Shown piece by piece: positions 7,838-15,495 of a stretch of 64,000 nt of DNA. The notes beneath the pieces were generated by a model that searched no databases, was not told the origin of the DNA, and saw only the letters and a list, made by a program, of their open reading frames with translations. Numbering within the stretch: the first letter of the stretch is position 1; each line of letters begins with the position of its first letter. The DNA comes from DASUPK01 sp963736305 (GTDB taxonomy: Bacteria; Actinomycetota; Thermoleophilia; Solirubrobacterales; 70-9), in assembly GCA_963736305.1 (NCBI GenBank), contig CAVTOD010000008.1:186001-250000 (forward strand), written 5' to 3'. The position numbers and the translations under genes are program-made.

Positions 7838-8983
7838 TCAGACTCCGAGCTGCCTGGCGATCACCATCTGCTGCACCTCGTCGGTGCCCTCGCCGATGGT
7901 GAGGATCTTCGCGTCGCGGTAGAAGCGGCAGACGGGGTATTCCTCGATGTAGCCGTAGCCGCCGTGGATCTGCACCGCCTCCTCGGTGGCCCGGACCGCG
8001 AGCCGGCCGGTGATCAGCTTGGCCTGGGCCGCGGTCAGCGTGAAGTTCTCGCCGCGGTCCTTGAGGATCGCCGCACGGTAGACGAGCAGGCGGGCGGCCT
8101 CGATCTGGGCCGAGAGGTCGGCGATCTTCGCCTGGATCGCCTGGAACTTGCCGATCGCCTGGCCGAAGGCGTGCCGCTCGTTCGCGTATGAGATCGCCTC
8201 GTCGAGGGCGCCCTGCGCAAGCCCGACTCCCATCGCCGCCACACCGATCCGCCCGCCGTCGAGGATGGCGAGGAACTGCTTGAAGCCGCTGCCCCGGGGC
8301 CCGAGGAGGTTGCCCTCCGGGACGCGGCAGTCGTCGAAGCTGAGGGGGCGGGTGTCCGAGGCGTTCCAGCCCATCTTCCGGTAGGGCTCGCCCGCCTCGA
8401 ATCCGGGCGTCCCGTTGGGAACGATGAGGTTGGAGATCTCCTTGGTGCCGTTCTCCTGGCCGGTGACCGCCGTGATCGTCACGCAGCCCGAGATGTCAGT
8501 GCCGGAGTTGGTGATGAACTGCTTGGCGCCGTTCACGACCCACTCGCCGTCCTCGAGCGCGGCCCGGGTGTGGGTGTTGCCGGCGTCGGACCCGGCCTCG
8601 GGCTCGGTCAGCCCGAAGGCCGCCAGCTTCTCGCCGCTGCAGAGCCGGGGCAGCCAATCGTCCTTCTGCTCGTCGGTGCCCCAGAGGTAGATGGGCATCG
8701 TGCCGAGGGAGGTGTGGGCGGCCATCGTGATCGCCACCGAGGAGTCGATCCGGGTGAGCTCCTCGACCGCCAGCGCGTAGGCGAGCGTGTCGGCGCCCCC
8801 GCCGCCGTACTGCTCGGGGAAGGGGATGCCCATCAGCCCGAGCTCGCCCATCTTGGCGACGAGCTCGTAGGGGAAGGACTTGGTGCGGTCGAGCTCCTCG
8901 GCGACCGGCGCCACCTCCTGGCGCGCGAAATCGCGCACGGTGTCGCGCAGCAGGCGCTGCTCGTCGGAGAGATCGAAGTCCAT
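7838..8983 (-). CDS. acyl-CoA dehydrogenase
   Basis: A 381-residue FAD-dependent acyl-CoA dehydrogenase of normal length. Recognisable segments are the N-terminal helical domain (FDLSDEQRLLRDTVRDFARQ), the beta domain signature FGLTEPEAGSD and the C-terminal HGGYGYIEEYPVCRFYRDAKI followed by TIGEGTDEVQ, where E365 is the usual catalytic base. It oxidises acyl-CoA to enoyl-CoA in fatty acid or branched-chain amino acid breakdown and passes electrons to ETF, whose genes lie at 19.7-21.5 kb. Short- or branched-chain specificity is suggested by overall resemblance to isovaleryl/butyryl-type enzymes but not shown. Convergent with the PRC-barrel gene (3-nt gap). Confidence 0.93.
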   Translation of the reverse strand: MDFDLSDEQRLLRDTVRDFARQEVAPVAEELDRTKSFPYELVAKMGELGLMGIPFPEQYGGGGADTLAYALAVEELTRIDSSVAITMAAHTSLGTMPIYLWGTDEQKDDWLPRLCSGEKLAAFGLTEPEAGSDAGNTHTRAALEDGEWVVNGAKQFITNSGTDISGCVTITAVTGQENGTKEISNLIVPNGTPGFEAGEPYRKMGWNASDTRPLSFDDCRVPEGNLLGPRGSGFKQFLAILDGGRIGVAAMGVGLAQGALDEAISYANERHAFGQAIGKFQAIQAKIADLSAQIEAARLLVYRAAILKDRGENFTLTAAQAKLITGRLAVRATEEAVQIHGGYGYIEEYPVCRFYRDAKILTIGEGTDEVQQMVIARQLGV

Positions 8984-8994
8984 GGGGCGGGGGG

Positions 8995-9000
8995 AGTCTA
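8995..9000 (-). promoter_or_regulatory. -10 box TAGACT for acyl-CoA dehydrogenase
   Basis: TAGACT on the minus strand ends 11 nt before the ATG at 8983, a slightly longer gap than at the other leaderless starts in this window. The intervening bases are almost all C, with no ribosome binding site. Confidence 0.45.
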
Positions 9001-9011
9001 GGAAAGCCGGG

Positions 9012-9497
9012 CTAGGCGGCGACCTTGAGGGCGTCGAGGGCCCTCTTCATTCCGGGCCCCTCGACGGCCTTGGCCTCGCGAACGTCGAGGTGCTTCCCGC
9101 ACTTCGTGCAGATCCGGCGGTCGTCGATCTCGCCACCGCACTCGCCCTTGTGGACGACGATCGAGGGGCGGCCACCGGGCAGCGGCTCGTGCTTGTCGCC
9201 CCAGAACATCAGGGAGACCATCACCGGCCACAGGTCGAGGCCCTTCTCGGTCAGGAAGTACTCGTAGCGCTCGGGGCGCTCGCTGTAGGGCCGGCGCTCG
9301 AGGATTCCCTCGTCGACGAGGCGCTGCAGGCGGGCGGTGAGGACGTTGCGCGCGACCCCCAGCGACTTCTGCATCTCCGAGAAGCGCCGGTTGCCGTTGA
9401 AGACCTCGCGGATCACGAGGATCGTCCAGCGCTCGCCGACCATCTCGAGGGTGCGGGCGATGGAGCAGATCTGTCCCTCGTATTCGTTGCCGAGCAT
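9012..9497 (-). CDS. HxlR-family winged-helix regulator
   Basis: A 161-residue HxlR regulator. The N-terminus CSIARTLEMVGERWTILVIREVF and the recognition-helix region RFSEMQKSLGVARNVLTARLQRLVDEGILERRPY are typical, including the conserved early cysteine (C10) that senses oxidants or electrophiles in some members. The C-terminal half has three further cysteines (CGGEIDDRRICTKCG), possibly a small zinc site. The ATG at 9497 is chosen because it gives the usual family N-terminus; an upstream TTG at 9533 would start inside an operator palindrome. The divergent region carries two palindromes that are its likely binding sites. Confidence 0.88.
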   Translation of the reverse strand: MLGNEYEGQICSIARTLEMVGERWTILVIREVFNGNRRFSEMQKSLGVARNVLTARLQRLVDEGILERRPYSERPERYEYFLTEKGLDLWPVMVSLMFWGDKHEPLPGGRPSIVVHKGECGGEIDDRRICTKCGKHLDVREAKAVEGPGMKRALDALKVAA

Positions 9498-9518
9498 CAA
9501 TGTGATGTTCGCACACTC

Positions 9519-9578
9519 AGTTGCGTCATGCAACTTACGCTGATAGGGTCGCTCTCGTTGGAGTTGCGTGAAGCAACC
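9519..9578. promoter_or_regulatory. two HxlR operator palindromes
   Basis: AGTTGC-GTCAT-GCAACT (9519-9535) and AGTTGC-GTGAA-GCAACC (9562-9578) share the core GTTGC-N5-GCAAC. Their centres are 43 bp apart, close to four helical turns, so two dimers would bind the same DNA face. They lie between the HxlR gene and the divergently read 9604/9785 genes. Confidence 0.65.
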
Positions 9579-9603
9579 AACGAAACGGAAAAGAGGCGCG
9601 GCT

Positions 9604-9762
9604 ATGAGAGCACTGCGATTCGAGTTCCACCCAGAGCAGGTCAGGATCAGCTCGGAGGAAATCCTCGCCGACCTTCGCTATCCGGTCCGCCGGGACCGTG
9701 ACAACGACGGGCGCAAGCGTTTGAGAGGGCGCCCCGAGCGAAGCGAGGGGCGACCCGCTTGA
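9604..9762 (+). CDS. possible small or truncated gene, unknown
   Basis: A 52-residue reading frame that starts with ATG 9 nt after a good ribosome binding site (AAAGAGG) just downstream of the HxlR operators. The first 30 residues (MRALRFEFHPEQVRISSEEI...) look like ordinary protein. The last 20 are encoded by the GC-rich stem-loop repeat at 9730-9774 and look random, so the gene may have been cut short. No family was recognised. It could also be a leader peptide for the thioesterase gene. Confidence 0.35.
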   Translation: MRALRFEFHPEQVRISSEEILADLRYPVRRDRDNDGRKRLRGRPERSEGRPA

Positions 9763-9774
9763 TGGCGAAGCGGG
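9730..9774. repeat. tandem stem-loops
   Basis: Two hairpins in a row: CGCCCC/GGGGCG with an 11-nt loop GAGCGAAGCGA (9730-9752), then CCCGCTT/AAGCGGG with a 7-nt loop (9754-9774). They look like a small palindromic insert lying just before the thioesterase start at 9785. No T tract follows. Confidence 0.5.
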
Positions 9775-9784
9775 GAGCGGGGAC

Positions 9785-10294
9785 ATGAGTATCGAAACCA
9801 CCGAAGGTGTCCGCACCAGGACGCTCACCTGGCAGGACCCTCTGCCCTCTGCCGCCGCCGGGGCGCAGATGGCCGGCCTGGACTACGTCCGCGCGATTCA
9901 GTCGGGCCAGATCCCACCGCCTCCGATCGCCGTCGTCATGAACTTCTCGATCGAGGAGCTGGAGGAGGGGCGGGCCGTCTTCGTCGGCGAGCCCGGCGAG
10001 GAGCACTACAACCCGATCGGAGTCGTCCACGGTGGCTACGCCTCGACGATCCTCGACTCGGCGCTCGGCTGCTCGGTGCACACGACCTGTCCGGCCGGCG
10101 TCGGCTACACGAGTCAGACGCTCGAGGTGAAGTACCTGCGGCCGATCACCCGCGACACCGGCGCCGTCCGCGCCGACTCGGTCGTGGTTTACAAGGGACG
10201 CAAGACCGCCACCGCCGAGGCGAAGCTCACCTCGGTCGAGACCGGCAAGCTGCTCGCCACCGGCACCAGCAGCTGTCTGATCTTCGAGCTCTGA
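9785..10294 (+). CDS. PaaI-type hotdog thioesterase
   Basis: A 169-residue single hotdog-fold protein. The catalytic segment is HYNPIGVVHGGYASTILDSALG (the HGG..a.lD pattern, Asp in the position of the catalytic acid) and the C-terminal half has the usual LEVKYLRPITRDTGAVRADSVVVYKGRKTATAEAKL strand pattern. Such enzymes hydrolyse small or aromatic acyl-CoA esters. The N-terminal 50 residues are an extension often seen in actinobacterial members. It is downstream of the HxlR operators and so may be induced by an aromatic or electrophilic compound through HxlR. Confidence 0.85.
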   Translation: MSIETTEGVRTRTLTWQDPLPSAAAGAQMAGLDYVRAIQSGQIPPPPIAVVMNFSIEELEEGRAVFVGEPGEEHYNPIGVVHGGYASTILDSALGCSVHTTCPAGVGYTSQTLEVKYLRPITRDTGAVRADSVVVYKGRKTATAEAKLTSVETGKLLATGTSSCLIFEL

Positions 10295-10342
10295 TTCGAC
10301 GGCGGTGTTTGTGGCCGCCGGAAATGTTGGCACGCTGGGGGA

Positions 10343-10768
10343 GTGAGCAGCAACGGCAGGGCCCCCACGATCCGTCTCGGCCGCATGGTCGAGGACGGCG
10401 TCGCCCCGAGCATCTTCGGGCTGATCGAGCGCGGCATTGCCAGGGAGCCGGAGCTCGCGGCGCAGATGCGGGGGCGCGTCGTCTTCCGCTTCGCCGAGGA
10501 CTTCTCGCCGCTGCGGATCCACTTCAAGGCGCGAAGCGTCGTGGTCGAGGACGGCGACTCGCGCAAGCCGGACCTGGTGATCACCGGCCGCCTCCCCGAC
10601 ATCGTCCACTTCGCGACCGTGCCGACCCTGCAGGGGCGCCTCCACGGCGTACCGGACCCTCGTCATCGCCACGGTCGCCGAGCGCTTGGACGGATCGCCA
10701 GCGGCCGGGTCCGAATCGAAGGCGACCGGGTGCTCGGCCGGCGCCTGCTCCGCCTGCTGGCGGTCTAG
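10343..10768 (+). CDS. SCP2 sterol-binding-like protein
   Basis: A 141-residue protein starting with GTG. The pattern of strands (RVVFRFAEDFSPLRIHFKARSVVVEDGDSRKPDLVITGRLPDIVHFATV) followed by a C-terminal RIASGRVRIEGDRVLGRRLLRLL resembles the SCP-2 lipid-binding fold, in which the 'g.v.i.G....l..ll.l' segment is conserved. It may carry a lipid or acyl group; no catalytic residue is expected. It converges on pepA and the two genes share a single CTAG as overlapping stops (10765-10768). Confidence 0.6.
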   Translation: MSSNGRAPTIRLGRMVEDGVAPSIFGLIERGIAREPELAAQMRGRVVFRFAEDFSPLRIHFKARSVVVEDGDSRKPDLVITGRLPDIVHFATVPTLQGRLHGVPDPRHRHGRRALGRIASGRVRIEGDRVLGRRLLRLLAV

Positions 10769-12210
10769 CTCGGGTCGCTGAGCGAGCGCGCGAGATCCAC
10801 GAGCAGCCGGGTGCCGAAGCCGCTCGGGCCCTTGCCCGTGTACTCGCGGCCGACGTCCCAGGCGGTGCCCGCGATGTCGAGGTGCACCCAGGGCCTGCCG
10901 TCGACGAACTCCTCGAGGAACGAGCCGGCGTAGATCGTCGAGGCCTTGCGCTTCGCGGAGGCGTTGGTGAGGTCCGCGACGGTGCCCTTGGTGAGGTCCT
11001 TGTACTCGGGGTGGAGGGGGAGGCGCCAGGCGAGCTCGCCGGTGCGCTCGGCGGCGCCCTCGACCTCCGCTGCGAACGCGTCGTCATTGGAGATCAGACC
11101 GGCGTAGGTGGAGCCGAGCGCGACGATCACGGCGCCCGTCAGGGTCGCCAGGTCCACGATCCGATCCGCGCCGAGCTCGACGGAGTAGGCGAGGGCGTCG
11201 GCGAGGATCAGGCGGCCCTCGGCGTCGGTGTTGTTCACCTCCACGGTCTTGCCGTTCAGCTGGGTGATGATGTCGCCGGGCTTCACCGCCGTGCCGCTCG
11301 GCATGTTCTCCGTGGAGGGGATGACCGCGAGGATGTTGACCCGAAGCTCGAGCTTGGCGATTGCCGAGAGCGCCTCGAGCACGGCGGCCGCCCCCGACAT
11401 GTCCATCTTCATCTCGTGCATCCCGCCAGAGGGCTTGATCGAGATCCCGCCCGAGTCGAAGGTGACGCCCTTGCCGACCAGCCCGATGGTCTCGCCGTCG
11501 CCGCCGGCCTCGTAGCGCAGGACGATCAGCTGAGGATCCTCGGCGGTGCCCTGGGAGACCGCCACGAGACCGCCCATCCCCTTGTCCGCGATCTCCTTGC
11601 GGCCCATCACTTCGCAGGTGACGGCGTCGTGCTCGTCGGCGATCGCCTTGGCACGCCCGGCCAGGTAGGAGGGGGTGACGACGTTGGAGGGAAGGTCCTG
11701 GAGCTCGCGGGCGAAGTTCTCGGCCTCGGCGGCAATGCGAGCGGCCTCGACTCCCTCGGAGATCCCGCCGTCTCCGATCACGGTCAGGTCCTCGAGGTGC
11801 TTGGAGGAGCTCTCGTCGCCGTCCTTCTTGGACTTGAAGCGGTCGAAGCGGTAGGAGGCGAGGATCGCTCCCTCGACGGCCGCGCTCGCCAGCGCCTTCG
11901 GGTCCTCCGCGTCCGGCCCGGCGAGGGTCATCGAGGTGGCGTCCATCGAGCCGGCTGTCCGGGCGGCGATCGCACCGGCGACGCGGGCCCGCTCCGGCTC
12001 GAACTCGCCCCGGTCACCGAGGCCCACCACCAGCGCGCGGCGCGGGCTCTCGGGGTGAATCAGCGTCGCCTTCTTGTAGGCGCCCTTGACGTCCTCAGAG
12101 CCCGGCGCCCCGGCGAGCGGCTCAGGGAGATCGTCTCCGTCGAAGAGCAGGACCGCGAGGAGATCGGATTCGACCTCGGTCAGCGGTTTGTCGGTGACGT
12201 CCACTCGCAT
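10765..12210 (-). CDS. pepA: leucyl aminopeptidase (M17)
   Basis: A 481-residue M17 cytosol aminopeptidase. The C-terminal catalytic domain holds the two-metal site: VGKGVTFDSGGISIKPSGGM (metal Lys/Asp), MDMSGAAAV (Asp) and the signature NTDAEGRLILADAL (Asp and Glu ligands plus catalytic Arg). The N-terminal macro-like domain is divergent, as usual. It is a hexameric cytoplasmic enzyme releasing N-terminal Leu and other residues in peptide turnover. Start ATG at 12210. Divergent from the thiolase gene, 88 bp away. Confidence 0.95.
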   Translation of the reverse strand: MRVDVTDKPLTEVESDLLAVLLFDGDDLPEPLAGAPGSEDVKGAYKKATLIHPESPRRALVVGLGDRGEFEPERARVAGAIAARTAGSMDATSMTLAGPDAEDPKALASAAVEGAILASYRFDRFKSKKDGDESSSKHLEDLTVIGDGGISEGVEAARIAAEAENFARELQDLPSNVVTPSYLAGRAKAIADEHDAVTCEVMGRKEIADKGMGGLVAVSQGTAEDPQLIVLRYEAGGDGETIGLVGKGVTFDSGGISIKPSGGMHEMKMDMSGAAAVLEALSAIAKLELRVNILAVIPSTENMPSGTAVKPGDIITQLNGKTVEVNNTDAEGRLILADALAYSVELGADRIVDLATLTGAVIVALGSTYAGLISNDDAFAAEVEGAAERTGELAWRLPLHPEYKDLTKGTVADLTNASAKRKASTIYAGSFLEEFVDGRPWVHLDIAGTAWDVGREYTGKGPSGFGTRLLVDLARSLSDPS

Positions 12211-12298
12211 GGAGGCGGCAGTATCCCAATGACTAGCATTCGGGTTTCACTTGGGAACCGCCGCCGGAGTAGCCGCGCGGCACAGACGAAAGGCGCAG

Positions 12299-13483
12299 AT
12301 GTCGAAGACGGTCATCCTCTCCACCGCCAGAACCCCCTTCGGGAAGATGGGCGGCGGGCTCTCGTCCCTCGATGCCACCGATCTGGGGGGCACCGCGATC
12401 TCGGAGGCGCTCGACCGCGCCGACGTGAAGGCCGACGAGATCCAGGGCGTCGTCTACGGGCAGGTGCTCCAGGCCGGCCAGGGGCAGATCCCCTCGCGCC
12501 AGGCCCAGATCAAGGCGGGAATCCCCAAGGAGGTCCCCTCCGAGACGATCAACAAGGTCTGCGCTTCGAGCATGCGCGCCATCGGCCTCGCCGACCAGGC
12601 GATCCGCGCGGATGACCTCGAGATCGGTGTGGCCGGCGGTATGGAGTCGATGAGCAAGGCGCCCTACCTGCTGCCCGGCGCCCGCTTCGGGTTCCGGATA
12701 GGAGACGTCAACGCGATCGACGCCATGACCCATGACGGCCTCACCAACCCCTTCACCGAGAAGCAGATGATCAACGAGGCGAGCGAGGTCTCCAACGAGG
12801 TCGAGATCACGCGCGCCGACATGGACCGCTTCGCCGAGCGCTCCCACCAGCTCGCCCACAAGGCGACCGAGGACGGCAAGCTCGCGGAGGAGATCGTCAG
12901 CGTGACCGTCAAGTCGAAGAAGGGCGAGAACGAGGTGGCGGCCGATGAGGCGATCCGGCCCGACACCACGCTCGAGGTGCTCTCCAAGCTGAAGGCCGTC
13001 GGCGGTGACGACGCCACCCACACCGCGGGCAACTCACCCGGAGTGAACGACGGGGCGGGCGCCGTGGTCGTCGCGTCCGAAGAGTGGGCGAAGAAGAACG
13101 GCAAGAGCGCCATTGCGACCGTGCTCTCCTACGGCCAGGTCGCGGACGACTTCGCCTACCTCGCCAGGACCCCGGCCAAGGCCGCCATGCAGGCCCTCGA
13201 GAAGATCGGCAAGAAGCCCGCCGACGTCGATCTCTGGGAGATCAACGAGGCGTTCGCCTCCGTCGCGATCAACTCGATGCGGATGCTCGAGATCGACGAG
13301 GACAGGGTCAACGTGAACGGCGGAGCGATCGCCCTCGGTCATCCAATCGGCGCTTCCGGCGCCCGCATCGTCGGCGCGCTGGTGCACGAGCTGAAGCGCC
13401 GCGGCGGCGGCCTCGGCTGCGCGGCGATCTGCTCCGGCGGCGGCCAGGGCGACGCGATCCTCGTGGAGGTCAACGGGGGCTAG
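12299..13483 (+). CDS. acetyl-CoA C-acetyltransferase (thiolase)
   Basis: A 394-residue thiolase with all three active-site elements: C88 in INKVCASSMRAI (acyl acceptor), H348 in GGAIALGHPIGASGAR and C378 in AICSGGGQGDA. The length and the N-terminus SKTVILSTARTPFG are those of biosynthetic/acetoacetyl-CoA thiolases. It condenses or cleaves acetoacetyl-CoA and would feed or drain the acyl-CoA pool used by the mutase and dehydrogenases in this window. The ATG at 12299 follows AAAGGCGCAG; the in-frame GTG 48 nt upstream gives residues not seen in the family. Confidence 0.93.
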   Translation: MSKTVILSTARTPFGKMGGGLSSLDATDLGGTAISEALDRADVKADEIQGVVYGQVLQAGQGQIPSRQAQIKAGIPKEVPSETINKVCASSMRAIGLADQAIRADDLEIGVAGGMESMSKAPYLLPGARFGFRIGDVNAIDAMTHDGLTNPFTEKQMINEASEVSNEVEITRADMDRFAERSHQLAHKATEDGKLAEEIVSVTVKSKKGENEVAADEAIRPDTTLEVLSKLKAVGGDDATHTAGNSPGVNDGAGAVVVASEEWAKKNGKSAIATVLSYGQVADDFAYLARTPAKAAMQALEKIGKKPADVDLWEINEAFASVAINSMRMLEIDEDRVNVNGGAIALGHPIGASGARIVGALVHELKRRGGGLGCAAICSGGGQGDAILVEVNGG

Positions 13484-13502
13484 CGCCGGCACCGCCGAGG
13501 GC

Positions 13503-13508
13503 TAGGCT
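13503..13508 (+). promoter_or_regulatory. -10 box TAGGCT, leaderless start
   Basis: TAGGCT ends 7 nt before the ATG at 13516; no ribosome binding site is present in between. Confidence 0.5.
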
Positions 13509-13515
13509 CCGAGCG

Positions 13516-14307
13516 ATGCCCGGAGCAGCCTTCTTCGACCTCGACAAGACGCTGATGGCCGGCTCGTCCGGCATGGTCTTCGCGCGCGTCGCCAACCAGC
13601 GTGGATTCGTACCGCGTAGTCAGCTGGCGCGGTGGGGTTGGGACCATCTCCGCTACCGGCTGCGCGGCTCATCAGACGAGCAGACGAACGCCGTCGTCGA
13701 CGTCGCCAAGAAGGTCTTCGCGGAGATTCCCGAGCGGGATGTCGAGAGGATGGCGCCGGCGGTGCTGGCGGGGATCCTGCCGCGCATCTATCCCCAGATG
13801 CTCGATGAGGTCCATCGCCACCAGGACGAGGGTCGGGCGACCTTCATCGTCAGCGCCGCGGGCAACGACCTCGTCAAGGCGCTCGCCGCGGTGCTCGGCA
13901 TGGAGGGCGGGATCGGCACGCGTTGGGCGATCGGCCCCGACGGCAAGTACACCGGGGAGATGGACGGCCCGTTCGTCTACGGCGAGGGCAAGGTGGAGGC
14001 GATGCAGCGCTTCGCCGAGCGCCATGACATAGACATGGGTGCCTCGTACGCGTACTCGGACTCGGCCAGCGACCTGCCGATGCTGCGGTCGGTCGGCAAC
14101 GCGGTGGTGGTGAACCCCGACGCCGACCTGCTCGAGATCGCGCGTCGGGAGGGCTGGCGAGTGATGCGCTTCGAGAAGCTCGGCCGCAAGCTGGCGATCG
14201 CGGGGGCGACGGCGCTCGCGGCGGCCGTCGGCGGGGCCGGTGCCCTCGCCTCTAGGCGGCGGAACACCGGACGGCTGGGCGGCGTCTCGGGCTCACTTCG
14301 CCGCTAG
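13516..14307 (+). CDS. HAD-IB family phosphatase (SerB-like)
   Basis: A 263-residue HAD hydrolase. Motif I is FFDLDKTLMAGSSG (nucleophile Asp near residue 8 and acid Asp two later), motif III Lys is in GEGKVEAMQRFA, and motif IV is YSDSASDLPML. Sequence features are those of the HAD-IB group that includes phosphoserine phosphatase and lyso-lipid phosphatases. Unlike SerB it has a hydrophobic segment near the C-terminus (about residues 222-243: KLAIAGATALAAAVGGAGAL) followed by a basic tail, so it may be membrane attached. In mycobacteria such HAD-IB proteins are linked with acyltransferases; no such gene is adjacent here. Confidence 0.82.
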   Translation: MPGAAFFDLDKTLMAGSSGMVFARVANQRGFVPRSQLARWGWDHLRYRLRGSSDEQTNAVVDVAKKVFAEIPERDVERMAPAVLAGILPRIYPQMLDEVHRHQDEGRATFIVSAAGNDLVKALAAVLGMEGGIGTRWAIGPDGKYTGEMDGPFVYGEGKVEAMQRFAERHDIDMGASYAYSDSASDLPMLRSVGNAVVVNPDADLLEIARREGWRVMRFEKLGRKLAIAGATALAAAVGGAGALASRRRNTGRLGGVSGSLRR

Positions 14308-14497
14308 CCACGCGGCGGTCCACGTGGGACCGCTTCGAATACCGGGTCTTGGTGCTCCCATGTGTCACACTCGGGCACTTCAGTGTTCGCTGGCGGGAGA
14401 GGCCCGACGGTGGGTGCGGGATCGGAGAGCCGTGCCGAAGAATCAAGCCCGGGAGTCGGGGGCCCAGTCAACAACCGGGCGCGAAGAGGCAGATCCC

Positions 14498-15454
14498 ATG
14501 CGGCTCTCCGGGCTGGCGGGCGGTCAAGGCACGGCCACGGCGTATCAGAGCACTTCCGACGCCGACCAGACCGCATCCGAGGTAGACGGCGAACAGTCAG
14601 CTCGCGACCAGGACGCTTCCGACCGTGATCAGTCATCGAACCACGATCAGGCCGTCGCTGACTGGAAGGTGGGGTCGAGGGAACGAAGGAAGCGCGCACG
14701 AAGGCGCGCCACCGTCGCCGAGCAGCGCGCCCGCGCCGCGAGTGAGCGGGACCGAACCGCCTGGCATCGCGATCTGACCGCACAGGCCCAGGATGGTGCC
14801 GCCGACAGACGCGATCGGGACTCGGCGAAGATCGAGCGAAAGATGGCCTCGCGGGGCTCGTCGCTGCGGGCGGCCCTGGCGCACGCCGCAGAGATCAGGG
14901 CGTCCGCGGCGAGGGACCGAGCGCGAGCTTCGCAGGACCGTGCACAGGCCGCTGCCGATCGCGAACGCGCGGCGGAGGAACGCGAGGCCGTTATCGAGGA
15001 TCTGCGTCACGCCCACCTGGATGAGCTCACTGGGGCGTTCCGGCGGGGGTCCGGCGAGGAGGCGCTGCGGGATGAGATCGAACGCGCCCGCCGCAGCGGC
15101 GGCAATCTGGTCCTGATCTTCGTCGATATCGATCACCTCCGGGAGGTCAACAACCACGAGGGTCATCCGGCGGGCGACGCATTGCTGCGAGAGGTGGTGG
15201 CGACGATCAGGTCGAAGATGCGCTCCTACGGGCCGATCATCCGATATGGCGGGGATGAGTTCATCTGCGTGATCGGCGAGGTGGACCTTGGTCAGGCGGA
15301 GCACCGCTTCAAGGTGATCCAGGGCGCACTCGCCGCGAGCGGCAACGGCGGGGCGGTGTCGGTGGGGCTGGCGGAGCTGCGCCCGGACGACACGCTCGAG
15401 GACCTGATCGAGCGAGCGGACCAGGCGATGCTCGCTGCGCGCCGGGAGCGTTGA
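14498..15454 (+). CDS. diguanylate cyclase (GGDEF) with N-terminal charged coiled coil
   Basis: A 318-residue protein. Residues 1-180 are extremely rich in Asp, Arg, Gln, Ala and Ser, arranged as irregular repeats such as DQDASDRDQ and RDRARASQDRAQAAADRERAA that should form long helices. A GGDEF domain follows (LDELTGAFRRGSGEEAL..., VDIDHLREVN, active site RYGGDEF with GGDEF at 251-255). The RxxD product-inhibition site is absent (RSYG precedes). It should make cyclic di-GMP in the cytosol; no membrane segment is seen. The ATG at 14498 follows GAAGAGG; an in-frame GTG at 14432 is a possible alternative start. Confidence 0.82.
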   Translation: MRLSGLAGGQGTATAYQSTSDADQTASEVDGEQSARDQDASDRDQSSNHDQAVADWKVGSRERRKRARRRATVAEQRARAASERDRTAWHRDLTAQAQDGAADRRDRDSAKIERKMASRGSSLRAALAHAAEIRASAARDRARASQDRAQAAADRERAAEEREAVIEDLRHAHLDELTGAFRRGSGEEALRDEIERARRSGGNLVLIFVDIDHLREVNNHEGHPAGDALLREVVATIRSKMRSYGPIIRYGGDEFICVIGEVDLGQAEHRFKVIQGALAASGNGGAVSVGLAELRPDDTLEDLIERADQAMLAARRER

Positions 15455-15483
15455 CGGCCATCAGTCGCGGCGGCCGCGCCGCT

Positions 15484-15489
15484 TAGACT
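15484..15489 (+). promoter_or_regulatory. -10 box TAGACT, leaderless start
   Basis: TAGACT ends 6 nt before the ATG of the mutase gene at 15496. Confidence 0.55.
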
Positions 15490-15495
15490 TCCCCC

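Noticed and set aside
9730..9774. Short CRISPR-like or tandem repeat
   Set aside because: There are only two different hairpins, not regularly spaced identical repeats.
10640..10768. Possible frameshift in the SCP2-like gene (odd GVPDPRHRHGRR segment)
   Set aside because: The downstream RIASGRVRIEG segment is in the same frame as the start and fits the family, so the frame is intact.
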